This document shows positions 35,346 through 44,429 of a DNA stretch of 64,000 nucleotides, piece by piece; positions within the stretch are counted from its first letter, which is position 1; each line of letters begins with the position of its first letter. The stretch is from positions 1-64,000 of the forward strand of contig NZ_JACSRA010000018.1 in the NCBI RefSeq assembly GCF_014836335.1, in the 5' to 3' direction. The DNA comes from Clostridium cibarium. Its GTDB lineage: Bacteria > Bacillota > Clostridia > Clostridiales > Clostridiaceae. The notes under the pieces were generated by a model, which was given only the letters and a program-made list of their open reading frames with translations, was not told the DNA's origin and ran no database searches. The position numbers were made by a program, and so were the translations under genes.

Positions 35346-36137
35346 ATGAAAATTAACAGAAAAATTTTATCAGCTACTCTTAAATTGTGCATGATCCTTG
35401 TGCTATCCTTTGGTATATTTACACAGGGTACAAGAGTTTTTGCAGCTTCAAACAATTCATCAGTAATATCATTACTTAATGCTAGTTATGAATCTCACTA
35501 TGGAAAGGTTCCAGGCCAAAGTATTTCAGGACAAGTTTTAGTAAAAAATCTTGCTTACGCAAAAAATGTAACTATTCATTACTCACATAATGGAATTGAT
35601 TGGGTTGATACCCCTGCCAGTTTTTACAAACAAATATCTAATACCGATGAAGTATGGAATTTTAAATTATCTGAAAGTTTAGATGTCGGTAGAAAATATA
35701 TATTCGCTATAAAATATGAATTTAATGGACAAGTGTACTGGGATAATAACAATGGACAAAACTACAGTATAGAAGGCACAGATTATAATTCTGGTTTTCA
35801 AATTTTTAATAATGGGCCTGTTGAACTATACAACACTAATAGGTATTTTGCCATAAATGGCACTGACTCAATTTATGGTACAATAAGCCTACAAAACCTA
35901 GGTTATGCTAAAGATGTAGATGTACTATATTCTGATGATAGCGGAAAAACCTATAAAAATGTAAGTGCTATGTTTAATAATAAATATAATAATAATAGTG
36001 CAGAAAATTGGTCATTCTCTATAGATGGATTACCAAGAAACTCAAAAATAGAGCTAGCAATTAGGTACACAGTAAACGGACAAACTTACTTGTGTAATAA
36101 TTTTGGCTCTAATTTTATATATAATCCTATAAATTAA
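35346..36137 (+). CDS. Secreted protein with two CBM21-like domains, paralogue
   Basis: This 263-residue protein has a signal peptide (cleavage near VFAA, residue 33) and two CBM21-like domains ending AIKYEFNGQVYWDNNNGQNY and AIRYTVNGQTYLCNNFGSNF. In the second domain the WDN of the signature is LCN, so binding there may be changed. The start at 35346 has GGAGG before it. With the gene at 34069 it forms a divergent pair with only moderate similarity, so the duplication is old. Confidence 0.85.
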   Translation: MKINRKILSATLKLCMILVLSFGIFTQGTRVFAASNNSSVISLLNASYESHYGKVPGQSISGQVLVKNLAYAKNVTIHYSHNGIDWVDTPASFYKQISNTDEVWNFKLSESLDVGRKYIFAIKYEFNGQVYWDNNNGQNYSIEGTDYNSGFQIFNNGPVELYNTNRYFAINGTDSIYGTISLQNLGYAKDVDVLYSDDSGKTYKNVSAMFNNKYNNNSAENWSFSIDGLPRNSKIELAIRYTVNGQTYLCNNFGSNFIYNPIN

Positions 36138-36180
36138 ATTAAAGTAAAAGAAACAAGTTTGCAGAATATTTTCTTAAATA

Positions 36181-36218
36181 AAAATGCTAACCATCCTGTG
36201 GCTAGCATTTTCTTTTTT
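36181..36218 (+). terminator. Terminator, duplicated at 47.1 kb
   Basis: AAAATGCTA and TAGCATTTT around CCATCCTGTGG, followed by CTTTTTT. The same hairpin with 3' flank stands at 47080-47116. Confidence 0.8.
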
Positions 36219-36227
36219 GGAATCTTC

Positions 36228-36325
36228 TAACATAATTTGTCGTCAAATATTCCATCTAAGTTTAGTATATCTTTCTTCTCTTCCTTCTCTTATTTCTGGT
36301 TTTTCATTTTCATATAAAACTTTTA
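36228..36325 (-). pseudogene. Relic tail of an FAD-oxidoreductase gene
   Basis: The sequence next to the terminator encodes the DGIFDDKL end of the protein at 47125 and then jumps to KRRK-type codons from further inside it. An internal piece of about 100 bases is missing. It is a deleted duplicate of the 47.1-kb fragment. Confidence 0.6.
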
Positions 36326-36610
36326 AGATTCACGCATGATAAAGATATATATTATAAAAAAACGAACTCATTTATTCCTAATAAGTTTTATATGTACTTT
36401 TTGCTATTATACTGAGACTTTTATGTTCCTTTCTTTATATTACAACTCACATTAAAAATCTCTTAAATTTATTTAGTACTCAAAAATTTAGCTGCCGCTA
36501 ATGGATTTTTATCCTCTAATGCGGTAGCTCAATAAATGTAGTATAAGTAACATCTACTAATATGTATTAAATAGCTTCTATAAAATTATTGTATTAAAAT
36601 AAAAATGATT
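36326..36610. other. Intergenic region with a dispersed repeat
   Basis: The first 40 bases (TTTTAAGATTC-CGCATGATAAAGA) recur at 48268-48310. GCTGCCGCTAA...CTAATGCGGTAGC near 36491-36530 is an imperfect hairpin that may end the membrane gene. No coding frame is seen. Confidence 0.5.
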
Positions 36611-37477
36611 CTACTCATTTTTATTAATTATAGAATTAGTATATTCATCTTTTCCTAAGCTTTCTCTTATTTGCTTTAACCTACGTGACATTTTACGCAT
36701 TGTAGAAATTGTAGGTAAAAGAAACAATATTCCTATAAATTCTATAAATGCATATACTGAATTATTAAATTTTAAAAATGATAAAATTAAACATCCACTA
36801 TATCCAATCGTTACAAATATTATATCTCTAATAAATATTCTTTTAGAATATCCCATATCTAAATAGAATTTCGTATAGTTTTTATAACTCATATTAATAA
36901 ACCATGCAAACACAAATATTGAGAACATAACTGGTATAAGCCAATTTTCTTTTGTTCCCTCCATATTTTTAGTAACTGGAACCGATAATCCTACTCCCAT
37001 AAATACAAGTAATGAAACTATTTGTTTATTTGTTGCAAAAACCATCGCTCTAATATTATTTTTTTCCTCATTTGTTATACTTATTTTATCTTCATTTTTA
37101 TGTTGCAAATTAGTAATCTTCTTATTAATAAAATATTCAACTATACTATTAAATACGAATGCAATAATAACAATTACAAATTTATTCTCTAGATTGCTAG
37201 AATTATTAAAACAATAGAAGACCAATCCCCAAGCAATTATTCTTATTGATAAATCTAAAACTGCTTCATTTCTAATGTACTTGAAGTCTTTATAATAATA
37301 ATCAGTAACTATAAATGATGTAAAAATGATTGATATAAATGGTATAACTCCTATTATAAACTTTATTATATTATTTAAATTATTCATTATCCCATTTATA
37401 TTAGCATATGCAATTAATCCCATTAATCCATAACTAATACAGTTTAATGTAACTAATACTTTTATTCTTTTGTCCAT
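36611..37477 (-). CDS. Multi-pass membrane protein
   Basis: This 288-residue protein has about eight hydrophobic helices in two halves, joined by a polar loop at about residues 120-142 (NKKITNLQHKNEDKISITNEEKNN). No transporter or enzyme motif is recognised. AAGGAG precedes the start. A relic of a second copy lies at 23230-23289. Confidence 0.65.
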   Translation of the reverse strand: MDKRIKVLVTLNCISYGLMGLIAYANINGIMNNLNNIIKFIIGVIPFISIIFTSFIVTDYYYKDFKYIRNEAVLDLSIRIIAWGLVFYCFNNSSNLENKFVIVIIAFVFNSIVEYFINKKITNLQHKNEDKISITNEEKNNIRAMVFATNKQIVSLLVFMGVGLSVPVTKNMEGTKENWLIPVMFSIFVFAWFINMSYKNYTKFYLDMGYSKRIFIRDIIFVTIGYSGCLILSFLKFNNSVYAFIEFIGILFLLPTISTMRKMSRRLKQIRESLGKDEYTNSIINKNE

Positions 37478-37499
37478 ATTTTCTCCTTATGTAATTTAA

Positions 37500-38013
37500 A
37501 AGCAAATTTTCTCAAGTTTCCACATACTTTTTTACTCTATCTTAACATATTTAAATATTATAGATGAAACTTTTTATTCAATTATATAAAGTTAATACTA
37601 TATTTAAGTTTATTAAAATTTATATCTATTATATCCATTCAACATTTAGAATTATGCTTATATGAAAATAACTAAAAAGAGACCTGTTAAAAATCCAGAC
37701 CTCTTCATGTAATTTCTATAAATCATTTAAATATATTAGCATTCTCTGCATATAAATCTATATGTCCACCTTTTAAACATACATATTTATTAATTTTTGA
37801 GCTTTTAGGCGCAATTGTTAGCCTTTTTTTATTCTATTTATATTATACACAATTCTACTTTTTAGTAAAACTTTAATTTTAAGTTTAAATTTTGTATTAA
37901 CTAATATCTTTATTAGATTACAATCAGACAGTAGATAAACTTTACTTTTACACAAATATCCTACCTACTGTCCTAATGATATATATTAATTATCAAAACA
38001 AGTATTTCTTATT
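37500..38013. other. Intergenic region, no gene seen
   Basis: An AT-rich stretch with a weak hairpin near 37680-37710 (AGAGACCTG...CAGACCTCT) and no coding frame with a ribosome site. Confidence 0.5.
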
Positions 38014-38373
38014 TTACAACACATTTACGTGATATCCAGAAAAGTTCTTACTTAAAGTTGCTGACAACCCTTGGTTAGCACATCCTTTTAATTCTGTTTT
38101 TACATATAGTACACCTGCTCCATATGCTAGTGATGCAAGTGCTGCGCCTATGCCTACAGGTCCACCAATAAAACCACTAATAGCAGTTGCTGTTCCAGCT
38201 AAGCCAAGATTAAGATCTAATAAATCCGCCATTGTACCGCATTCCTTACTATCTAGATCTATCGACCAACCCCACCAGTATTTTTGATAGTTAGCTCCAC
38301 CATCAACATATTCCATTTCATCTTTCTCTACTTCTAAATAAGTACTTGGTAATCTTAATTCTACTGTACTCAT
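38014..38373 (-). CDS. Double-glycine-leader bacteriocin-like precursor
   Basis: This 119-residue precursor has a leader ending EMEYVDGG at residue 26, the cleavage type of PCAT/LagD-like ABC exporters. The mature part of 93 residues starts ANYQKYWWGW. It has a long Gly/Ala-rich hydrophobic stretch (AGTATAISGFIGGPVGIGAA, about residues 59-78) and two cysteines (EC-G, KGC) that could form a disulphide. The features suit a pore-forming class II bacteriocin. An HlyD fragment lies just upstream. AAGGAGG precedes the start. Confidence 0.7.
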   Translation of the reverse strand: MSTVELRLPSTYLEVEKDEMEYVDGGANYQKYWWGWSIDLDSKECGTMADLLDLNLGLAGTATAISGFIGGPVGIGAALASLAYGAGVLYVKTELKGCANQGLSATLSKNFSGYHVNVL

Positions 38374-38448
38374 TTTAAAATCCTCCTTTATACTTTAACC
38401 TCATTTTAATATATATCAAAGGTATCTCGAGCTACCTCTAATAGCGAT

Positions 38449-38920
38449 TTAATTTAACTTTATTCCTACCTGCTCTATCAGATATTTTAAATATGTTATT
38501 TTTTCATACTTAACCCTAGTTTCACTTACAATTCCAGGAGTTAAATTTACTCTTTCTCCTCTTTTGTCCTCTAAGTATGATTTACTTGGTCTTATCTTAA
38601 CTTTAAAATAAGAATTTCCACTTTTTTGATCAATTGTTGCATCTTCATCAATGCTTTCTACAACTCCATCTAACGTTCCATATTCTGTTTGACTCAAACC
38701 TCCAACAACTAAAGACACATCATCTTCGGCATTTATCCTTGGTCTATCTGAGCTTGGAACTAAACTTTCTATTATTAATTGCTCATTAGAATTTTGAATA
38801 TTTCCTAATATGCTTCCTGCTTGTAATACCATTCCATTCTTTAATTCAGTATTCAATTGAAGAACCCCTAGCAGTATCAGCTAAAGATTCTTCTCTATCA
38901 CGTACTATATTTTAAAAATG
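38449..38920 (-). pseudogene. HlyD-family bacteriocin export protein, C-terminal relic
   Basis: The readable frame (38449-38856, 135 residues) is the C-terminal beta-barrel part of an HlyD accessory protein (NGMVLQAGSILGNIQ, VVESIDEDATIDQKSGN, YFKVKIRPSKSYL, LTPGIVSETRV). It has no ATG. Upstream in another frame SLADTARGSSIEY continues the homologous pattern, which shows a frameshift. The N-terminal membrane anchor is lost. Exporter function is therefore gone. Confidence 0.7.
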
Positions 38921-38952
38921 ATCTCCATTTAAATTGCATCAAAATAAAAAAT

Positions 38953-38984
38953 GCAGAATTCGTACATAGCAACACGAATTCTAC
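38953..38984 (+). repeat. Terminator hairpin family, copy 2
   Basis: GCAGAATTCGT and ACGAATTCTAC with loop around ACATAGCAAC, followed by ATTTTTTTT on the plus strand. The loop and stem resemble the copies at 33261 and 44021. Confidence 0.65.
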
Positions 38985-39289
38985 ATTTTTTTTAAATGCG
39001 ATGCAATTAAACCTAACAATAAATAAATTATTATTAGTATGTTTATACCATTGATCTTATACCATACATAAGTTGGTATTAATATACTTATTGATAATAA
39101 TGAGAAACAAATTATCATACTCTTTATTGAATTTGAACAAATAACTCCTTGAAGAATAAATATACTAGGAAACACTACATATATCCATACTAAAATGTAT
39201 AAACTAGTTTCTTTAACCATGAAACGTCCTATATATTCTAGTGTAACAATAAATAAACAAGAAAATATAATCGATAATATTTTCTTCAT
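38981..39289 (-). CDS. Small membrane protein
   Basis: This 102-residue protein has four hydrophobic helices, a basic end and no known family. The second ATG is taken because AGGGAG is too close to the first. Confidence 0.55.
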   Translation of the reverse strand: MKKILSIIFSCLFIVTLEYIGRFMVKETSLYILVWIYVVFPSIFILQGVICSNSIKSMIICFSLLSISILIPTYVWYKINGINILIIIYLLLGLIASHLKKM

Positions 39290-39395
39290 AAACATTCTCC
39301 CTTTAAGTTAAATTATATTATACAATTATGTTCTTAATTATAGTAAAGCTTTTTCACCATCATTCCACTTACTAAATACAATACATATTATAAAA

Positions 39396-40508
39396 CTAAT
39401 CCTCTTTTATAAATGAATGTGCATACAACTTATTATTTATATTTAAATTATAAAGATATAAACTATTTTTTAGGTTTCCATTTAAATCATATGTACATAT
39501 GCAATACTTATTTTTTACATTATCAAGATAAAGAAAGTATATTTCATTATTTAATTTGCTATAATAACTAATTAAATTAGATTGTGGATTTAAACTATAA
39601 TTTTTTATGCTGAATTCTTTAACAAATTCATTGTTTTTAATGTTAAAACTATATACCTTTCCCTCTTTTGTAGGATAATATATCTTATCATCAAAATAGA
39701 AAATTGAGTTTGTTGAAATTGGATAATATTTATCATTATCTTCTTTATCATTAAATTTAATCAAATCAAAAACATTTTCAACTTTTAAAGTTTTAGTTGA
39801 AATTTTTAAAAGACTAACACTAAATCGTTCTTTTATAGTAAAGCAATAAATATAATCATCATTAATAATCATTTTATTGTCGCTTCCAATTATTGTATCA
39901 AAGGTAATATCATTTTTTTGAATACTAATATCATCTTGAGAATTTATTGAAATTTTTTGTATTTGTTTTAAATATCTGTTTTTCATATTTGATGTTACTA
40001 AATAAATATTATCATTATCATTACCATAAGCATTTACGAATCCTTCAATTTGATGTAAAGATTGTTTGCCACTATCTCCAATGATAAGTTTTGATGAATA
40101 AAAATCTTTTTTAAAGCATTCATTTGATAAAAAATAGAATATTTCACAATTTTTAATAGTATCTGCCATATTGTATCCAATGGTATTAATATCCTTAGTA
40201 ATATCTTGGTTAAGTGAATTAGATTTTAAACTACTTAAACCTTTTGGATTTTGAAATATTATATCTTTTTCATAATTAATAAGACCTGAACAAGGGTACG
40301 CATCTGTATGATAATACTTCAAATTTCCATCAGAATTAACTTCTACTAATGTAGCATCTTTATTGCCATAAGCCACTTCTGTAGAAGTTGGTGCAAAATA
40401 TATATACCACTTATTATTTACTTCTTTACTTTGAGTTTTAGTAAATATTATTGACGATGCTACTAGTAATAAAATTATTCCAATAATATAATTCCTTTTT
40501 GTGTTCAT
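39396..40508 (-). CDS. Membrane-anchored beta-propeller-like protein
   Basis: This 370-residue protein has one N-terminal anchor helix (YIIGIILLLVASSIIF) and an extracellular part with repeated blades, for example KYYHTDAYPCSGLINYEKDIIF, NDNIYLVTSNMKN, DDYIYCFTIKE and DDKIYYPTKEGKVYSF. These suggest a seven-bladed propeller. ACGAGGTAAAC stands before the ATG at 40508. It follows the amidase-like gene by 16 bases and is probably co-transcribed with it. Confidence 0.65.
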   Translation of the reverse strand: MNTKRNYIIGIILLLVASSIIFTKTQSKEVNNKWYIYFAPTSTEVAYGNKDATLVEVNSDGNLKYYHTDAYPCSGLINYEKDIIFQNPKGLSSLKSNSLNQDITKDINTIGYNMADTIKNCEIFYFLSNECFKKDFYSSKLIIGDSGKQSLHQIEGFVNAYGNDNDNIYLVTSNMKNRYLKQIQKISINSQDDISIQKNDITFDTIIGSDNKMIINDDYIYCFTIKERFSVSLLKISTKTLKVENVFDLIKFNDKEDNDKYYPISTNSIFYFDDKIYYPTKEGKVYSFNIKNNEFVKEFSIKNYSLNPQSNLISYYSKLNNEIYFLYLDNVKNKYCICTYDLNGNLKNSLYLYNLNINNKLYAHSFIKED

Positions 40509-40524
40509 GTTTACCTCGTATATC

Positions 40525-41292
40525 CTAATATTCTGTGTAAATACTTGCTCTACTATCATATAATATATCTTTAGGGTAAACACCTAACCCACCATCTTTA
40601 TCTATATCTAAACCAGCAGTTTCCTTATATGCAGCCCATACTAATTTAGAACAATTTTTTGCACCATAACAATCTGTAAGTCTATTGGTAGCAAAATTAT
40701 ATGAATATGGATCTCCAATTCTTCCATAGGCCCAATTTGAAGCAACATTCTTAACATCAGCGCTTACTCCTGAAAATGTAAATATTTTAGATCCACTCTC
40801 AACCGATTTAGAATTTCTACTTATACTTCTAACACCTGTAGAAGGTAGTGATTCAACAATAGTATCAGCTGTCCAGTAAATACCTACATGTCCATATTCG
40901 ATTGAAAAAGTACTTGCTGGTTCATAAAAAACATCTCCATTATATTTTGCAGGTCCTAAAGTATAGCTCTCTCTTGAAATCTGGTTTTCCAGACTTTTGT
41001 TCAATTTGCTATCTATCTTTCTTTGTTGAATTGATTTTTGCTCTTCTTCTCCAAGCTCTTTCTGATTTTTCAATTCCCTAATTATCTGTTCTGATATTTC
41101 TTCTTCTGATTTGCCTAATAATTTAGCAGAGTCTTTAATAGAGTTTTGTAACTCATCACTTGTAACTCCAGGCATTTGTGATAATATTTCATTCATATCT
41201 TTACTAGTGCTTGCATGTGCAAATATGCCTGTTTCAGCAGTTATAATTCCAGAAAATATTACAGTAATTATTAATATTTTTGTTTTTAACAT
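40525..41292 (-). CDS. Secreted YiiX/permuted NlpC-P60-like hydrolase
   Basis: This 255-residue protein has a signal peptide (cleavage near AHAS, residue 28), a helical and coiled-coil region (about residues 35-105), and a permuted papain-like domain. The domain shows GDVFYEPASTFSIEYGHVGIYW, with the likely catalytic His in GHVGIY. The Cys is in YGAKNCSKLVWAAY (about residue 216). Such enzymes cut amide bonds in cell wall peptides or lipoproteins. The substrate is not known. Confidence 0.78.
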   Translation of the reverse strand: MLKTKILIITVIFSGIITAETGIFAHASTSKDMNEILSQMPGVTSDELQNSIKDSAKLLGKSEEEISEQIIRELKNQKELGEEEQKSIQQRKIDSKLNKSLENQISRESYTLGPAKYNGDVFYEPASTFSIEYGHVGIYWTADTIVESLPSTGVRSISRNSKSVESGSKIFTFSGVSADVKNVASNWAYGRIGDPYSYNFATNRLTDCYGAKNCSKLVWAAYKETAGLDIDKDGGLGVYPKDILYDSRASIYTEY

Positions 41293-41429
41293 TTATTTAT
41301 CCCCCATCATTTTAATTTGAAAATAATATAATAAATTATATTATTAAACATCTATGTATAAAATATACAATACTTTCTTCAAAAAAACAACATTTTTGTT
41401 AAAATGTTTCCATTTTTAATAAAGTTTAT

Positions 41430-41838
41430 CATACTTTCCATGACTCTTTCTACAGCGCTCTTACTTTTAACATAAATATTGCAATAGGGAACTTTCTCTT
41501 TAATATATTACAGAATCGTACTAGAATATATGATCAGCTTGTGGTTTAAAATATAGCTTTGGAACCATCTGTCTTGTCATATCTTCAACAATAGAAATTC
41601 CAAGTATTCTTGCTTGAAATTGAACAACTCGATCTGTCCCTTACATAGATCATCTTTTCTTATATATCTTCTTCTTTAAATACTCACTTAACATCAAGTC
41701 AACAACTAATTTTCCATAATATCTATTTACTTACATAAAATTATGTGTTTAGCAACATATAAGTATACATCAATTACCAAATTTGATTTATATATGAGAC
41801 AATAGCTTACCTAATGGCTGATTAACTCTCTTCACTTA
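41430..41838. pseudogene. Decayed coding fragments, unidentified
   Basis: On the minus strand there are short readable pieces (RILGISIVEDMTRQMVPKLYF, and VNRYYGKLVVDLMLSEYLKK) in different frames. They suggest one or more broken genes. I cannot identify them. Confidence 0.4.
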
Positions 41839-42009
41839 ATGAGGCATTTCTACATGAACTACGATTATATTGAATCCCTAGTAATATCAGCTAAATCAGG
41901 GGATAAAGCTTCAAAAGAAAAACTAATTGAGGAGTTCAAACCTTTTATAATAAATTTCTCCCAAAAAACCTATATAGATAGATATGACCTCGAAGATATT
42001 CAAAAATAA
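41839..42009 (+). pseudogene. N-terminal fragment of a BotR/UviA-type sigma factor
   Basis: Only 56 codons remain: MNYDYIESLVISAKSGDKAS, KEKLIEEFKPFIINFSQKTY and then DRYDLEDIQK with a stop. This is the start of the small clostridial sigma factors (group 5 type) that control toxins and bacteriocins, or that accompany YvrJ/DUF2922 genes. Regions 2.4 and 4 are missing. Confidence 0.65.
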
Positions 42010-42022
42010 CTTCATTTATAGC

Positions 42023-42154
42023 TTAAATGCTTCTGAAATCTTTAATTCCTCTATTGGCAAGTTTAACAAATAAATTAAATCCATAAACCACCATAGCAAT
42101 AAGACCTAATCTAATTATTAGTCTAATAATGCCTACACCCTCAACCACCGACAT
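42023..42154 (-). CDS. 43-residue one-helix protein
   Basis: MSVVEGVGIIRLIIRLGLIA is followed by MVVYGFNLFVKLANRGIKDF and a short end. GGGGGATGG lies before the ATG. The single helix and size resemble the small proteins that accompany YvrJ/DUF2922 cassettes. It faces the sigma fragment tail to tail. Confidence 0.55.
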   Translation of the reverse strand: MSVVEGVGIIRLIIRLGLIAMVVYGFNLFVKLANRGIKDFRSI

Positions 42155-42276
42155 AAACCATCCCCCTATTTCTTTTTTATTTATAAATACTAAACTTCAA
42201 ATCTAATTTTAATAATTCCCCATACCTTCAAATACACTTTAGAATTATTTTTATCAATTTAGAATTATATGAAAAC

Positions 42277-42305
42277 TTGAGCACTTCACCATTATATGGT
42301 ATAAT
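42277..42305 (+). promoter_or_regulatory. Promoter of peptide cassette 2
   Basis: TTGAGC, 17 bases, TATAAT. The -10 box is better than in copy 1 (TGTAAT), so this copy may be the more strongly expressed one. Confidence 0.78.
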
Positions 42306-42339
42306 TTGAACTCAAATACAATTTTCAGGAGCAAAAGCA

Positions 42340-42540
42340 ATGAAATTAAAGAAATTAATAGCTTTAGGTGTGATGGTAGTTACTTTGGTAACACCTGTTT
42401 CAGCACTTGCAGTAACAACAAACACAGTAGCAGAACCCCTCACTCAAATTGATTCTATATTTGGTAAATCTAAAGAAGGTAATGGCACAGCCTTTTTTGC
42501 AGATGGTTCTGCGGCAGCCCCATGTGGTCTGAGATATTAA
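42340..42540 (+). CDS. Small secreted peptide precursor, copy 2
   Basis: This 66-residue paralogue of the 28327 peptide has the same signal peptide type (LIALGVMVVTLVTPVSALA). The mature part is nearly the same up to AFFADGSA and then differs: AAPCGLRY instead of TVPWDLSY. Change at the very end with conservation elsewhere is the pattern of specificity variation in signalling or toxin peptides. The new Cys could allow processing or dimers. The next gene starts two bases after the stop. Confidence 0.72.
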   Translation: MKLKKLIALGVMVVTLVTPVSALAVTTNTVAEPLTQIDSIFGKSKEGNGTAFFADGSAAAPCGLRY

Positions 42541-42541
42541 G

Positions 42542-42769
42542 ATGAGCAAATATTATATTTGGATAAGACTATTTTTCTGTACAATATTGTTTCTGTTATA
42601 TGATCACTTCCAATTCTCTAAAACAATATTTATTATACCTTTTGTTTTAGTAGAAGTAATTATGTTAGTATGTGACATTAAATTTAGAAAACAATTAAAA
42701 AAAGAGTGGGTTCTTATTGCCTGGTTATATATATTGTACAATTACGTAGGCCTTAGAATAATTTTATAA
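42542..42769 (+). CDS. Small membrane protein of the peptide cassette
   Basis: This 75-residue protein has two to three hydrophobic helices (IRLFFCTILFLL, TIFIIPFVLVEVIMLV, LIAWLYILYNYVGL). It starts one base past the stop of the peptide gene and is therefore translationally coupled. It could be an immunity protein, receptor or processing helper. In cassette 1 the same gene is broken by a TAG at codon 7. Confidence 0.65.
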   Translation: MSKYYIWIRLFFCTILFLLYDHFQFSKTIFIIPFVLVEVIMLVCDIKFRKQLKKEWVLIAWLYILYNYVGLRIIL

Positions 42770-42783
42770 ACAAAAAAATAAAT

Positions 42784-42821
42784 GACTCGTAGAAGTATTA
42801 CTGCTTTTGCGAGTCTTTTTT
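42784..42821 (+). terminator. Terminator of peptide cassette 2
   Basis: GACTCG-AGAAGTA and CTGCTTTTGCGAGTC form a stem followed by TTTTTT. Confidence 0.65.
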
Positions 42822-42823
42822 CA

Positions 42824-42890
42824 TTAGAAAATTACTTGCTACTAGTGTACCTAGAGCTATATCAATAGATGCAGATCCTATTTTTTTAAT
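42824..42890 (-). pseudogene. Remnant of the reverse-strand cassette membrane gene
   Basis: AATTACTTGCTA and AGCTATATCAATAGATGCAG match the corresponding part of the gene at 28609-28899. Only about 65 bases remain before the next gene begins. Confidence 0.55.
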
Positions 42891-43317
42891 TTCGCTTATC
42901 GTAATAAAAAAAGCTAATTATTTCAGCAATTATCATAATTGCAGGAACAATCCCTATGCCAATAAAAATACCACCTAGTAAAACGTTCTTTGTTAATGCT
43001 AATGCAAACATACATATAACTGTAATAGTAAGACAAATTGAAAAGGTAATATTAAAAGCACTGCTTTTTGACTTCATTTTAACTAAATATTCTCGCTCAT
43101 CATTATTCTTTTCATCTTCCTTTACGCATTTGATACTTAAACTTCTATATACTTCTGCTATTCCAACTAAAATGCAAAAAATATCTATTATGATATACTT
43201 AGTGTTCCTTAAAGCATTTAAATCATTAAAACGCATAATTGGAATAGAAAATGTTGCTAGTAATAAAAATATGATACCACTGAAAAATTTCTTTTTATTA
43301 TATATTTTTTTTCTCAT
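42886..43317 (-). CDS. DUF2178-like membrane protein
   Basis: This 143-residue protein has four transmembrane helices and a polar loop DEKNNDEREYLVKMKSKSSAF (about residues 69-89), the type of motif known from DUF2178-like proteins. Its start overlaps the end of the upstream HTH gene by 20 bases. The regulator-membrane pair is common in Firmicutes; its function is not clear. Confidence 0.65.
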   Translation of the reverse strand: MRKKIYNKKKFFSGIIFLLLATFSIPIMRFNDLNALRNTKYIIIDIFCILVGIAEVYRSLSIKCVKEDEKNNDEREYLVKMKSKSSAFNITFSICLTITVICMFALALTKNVLLGGIFIGIGIVPAIMIIAEIISFFYYDKRN

Positions 43318-43525
43318 TCTCTAAATTCTCCTTTAAACAATATAAATTTTCAATTGTAGTATTAAAAACACAGGCTATTTTATATGCAAGCATAATGGAT
43401 GGGTTGTATTGTCCTTTTTCAAGTGAGATGATTGTTCTTGAAGAGACTGAAACTAAATCCGAAAGTTGTTGTTGAGTCATATTGGCTGAAATCCTTAATT
43501 CCTTTATTTTATTTTTCACTAGCAC
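43298..43525 (-). CDS. Small XRE-type regulator
   Basis: This 75-residue protein is a single helix-turn-helix (IKELRISANMTQQQLSDLVSVSSRTIISLEKGQYNPS) with the typical AYKIACVFNTTIENLYCL end. It is the first gene of a two-gene operon and probably regulates itself. An inverted TTCATATGAAG-type sequence just upstream (near 43549-43575) is a candidate operator. Confidence 0.85.
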   Translation of the reverse strand: MLVKNKIKELRISANMTQQQLSDLVSVSSRTIISLEKGQYNPSIMLAYKIACVFNTTIENLYCLKENLENEKKNI

Positions 43526-43840
43526 ACCTCTCTTTAGATCAATATGAAGCTTACTTCATATGAAGTTAACTTCACATTACCATTATATTATTAAATTGTA
43601 AATATATTTTAATATACAAACTATATTTGTTTTATAAAAAAACCTTCCTCATTCAATTTTCACACCCCAATTCCACTTTCCCAACTCTCCAGCTTACCTA
43701 ACTTACTATATCAATCAATCTGATTAAGTTTAACCCCATAAATAAAAAATAAATCCTGGAGTGTTTTAATCTTATAATCCGTTAACCCTTTTTCTTCATA
43801 AAATCTTTCTAATCTATATCTATTCATTTTTTCCCTTCCT

Positions 43841-44008
43841 TATCTTCAAAAAGAAGGAGTTAAAGCTACAATAACTCAGGCTGAAACAAGTACTTTAATG
43901 GATACCATAATAGCTAAGAATATTTTCTTAACTAAAAATGGTGCCTTTACTGGTAAGTCTGGAGCTACTTTAACTCAAAGACAAGTTACTAAGCTTGATG
44001 TAGCTTAA
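43841..44008 (+). pseudogene. DUF2922 C-terminal relic
   Basis: The frame reads KEGVKATITQAETSTLMDTI, AKNIFLTKNGAFTGKSGATL and TQRQVTKLDVA. This is nearly the whole C-terminal two thirds of a DUF2922 protein. The N-terminus is absent. Confidence 0.75.
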
Positions 44009-44020
44009 TATATTTTTTAA

Positions 44021-44056
44021 GGGCAGATTTCGTGTACAGCGACACGAAATCTACCC
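44021..44056 (+). terminator. Terminator hairpin family, copy 3
   Basis: GGGCAGATTTCGTGT and ACACGAAATCTACCC around ACAGCG, followed by TTTTCTTT. It is the best copy of the family and belongs to the DUF2922 relic. Confidence 0.8.
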
Positions 44057-44182
44057 TTTTCTTTATAAACTTAAAAATTAATTTCTAAATTCTACAAATG
44101 AGTTAAAAACGTTAACTTTTCCGATTCCATGAAAATATCATTTAGCGAAGTTGACTTTCAGCTAACATAGATAACTTTACTT

Positions 44183-44371
44183 TCATGCCTTTTTATGTCC
44201 CTTTATAAGTAAATCTAATATTACTGCTAATAACAATATAAATAACAAAATTTTTGCATAGTCAAGATATCTATAATCATTTGCCTTATTAGAAAGAATG
44301 CCAAATACAAAAATTATAAACCCAAACACTATATTTAAAAATCTTAACCCATGTTCTTTTAGAAATGACAT
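44183..44371 (-). CDS. Small two-helix membrane protein
   Basis: This 62-residue protein has two helices (FLNIVFGFIIFVFGIL and YAKILLFILLLAVILDLLI) and a basic end. GGGAGGG precedes the ATG. No family is recognised. Confidence 0.6.
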   Translation of the reverse strand: MSFLKEHGLRFLNIVFGFIIFVFGILSNKANDYRYLDYAKILLFILLLAVILDLLIKGHKKA

Positions 44372-44429
44372 AATTACCCTCCCTTGAGTTATTATATATT
44401 ATAGGGATAAAAATATCAAAATTGGACTT

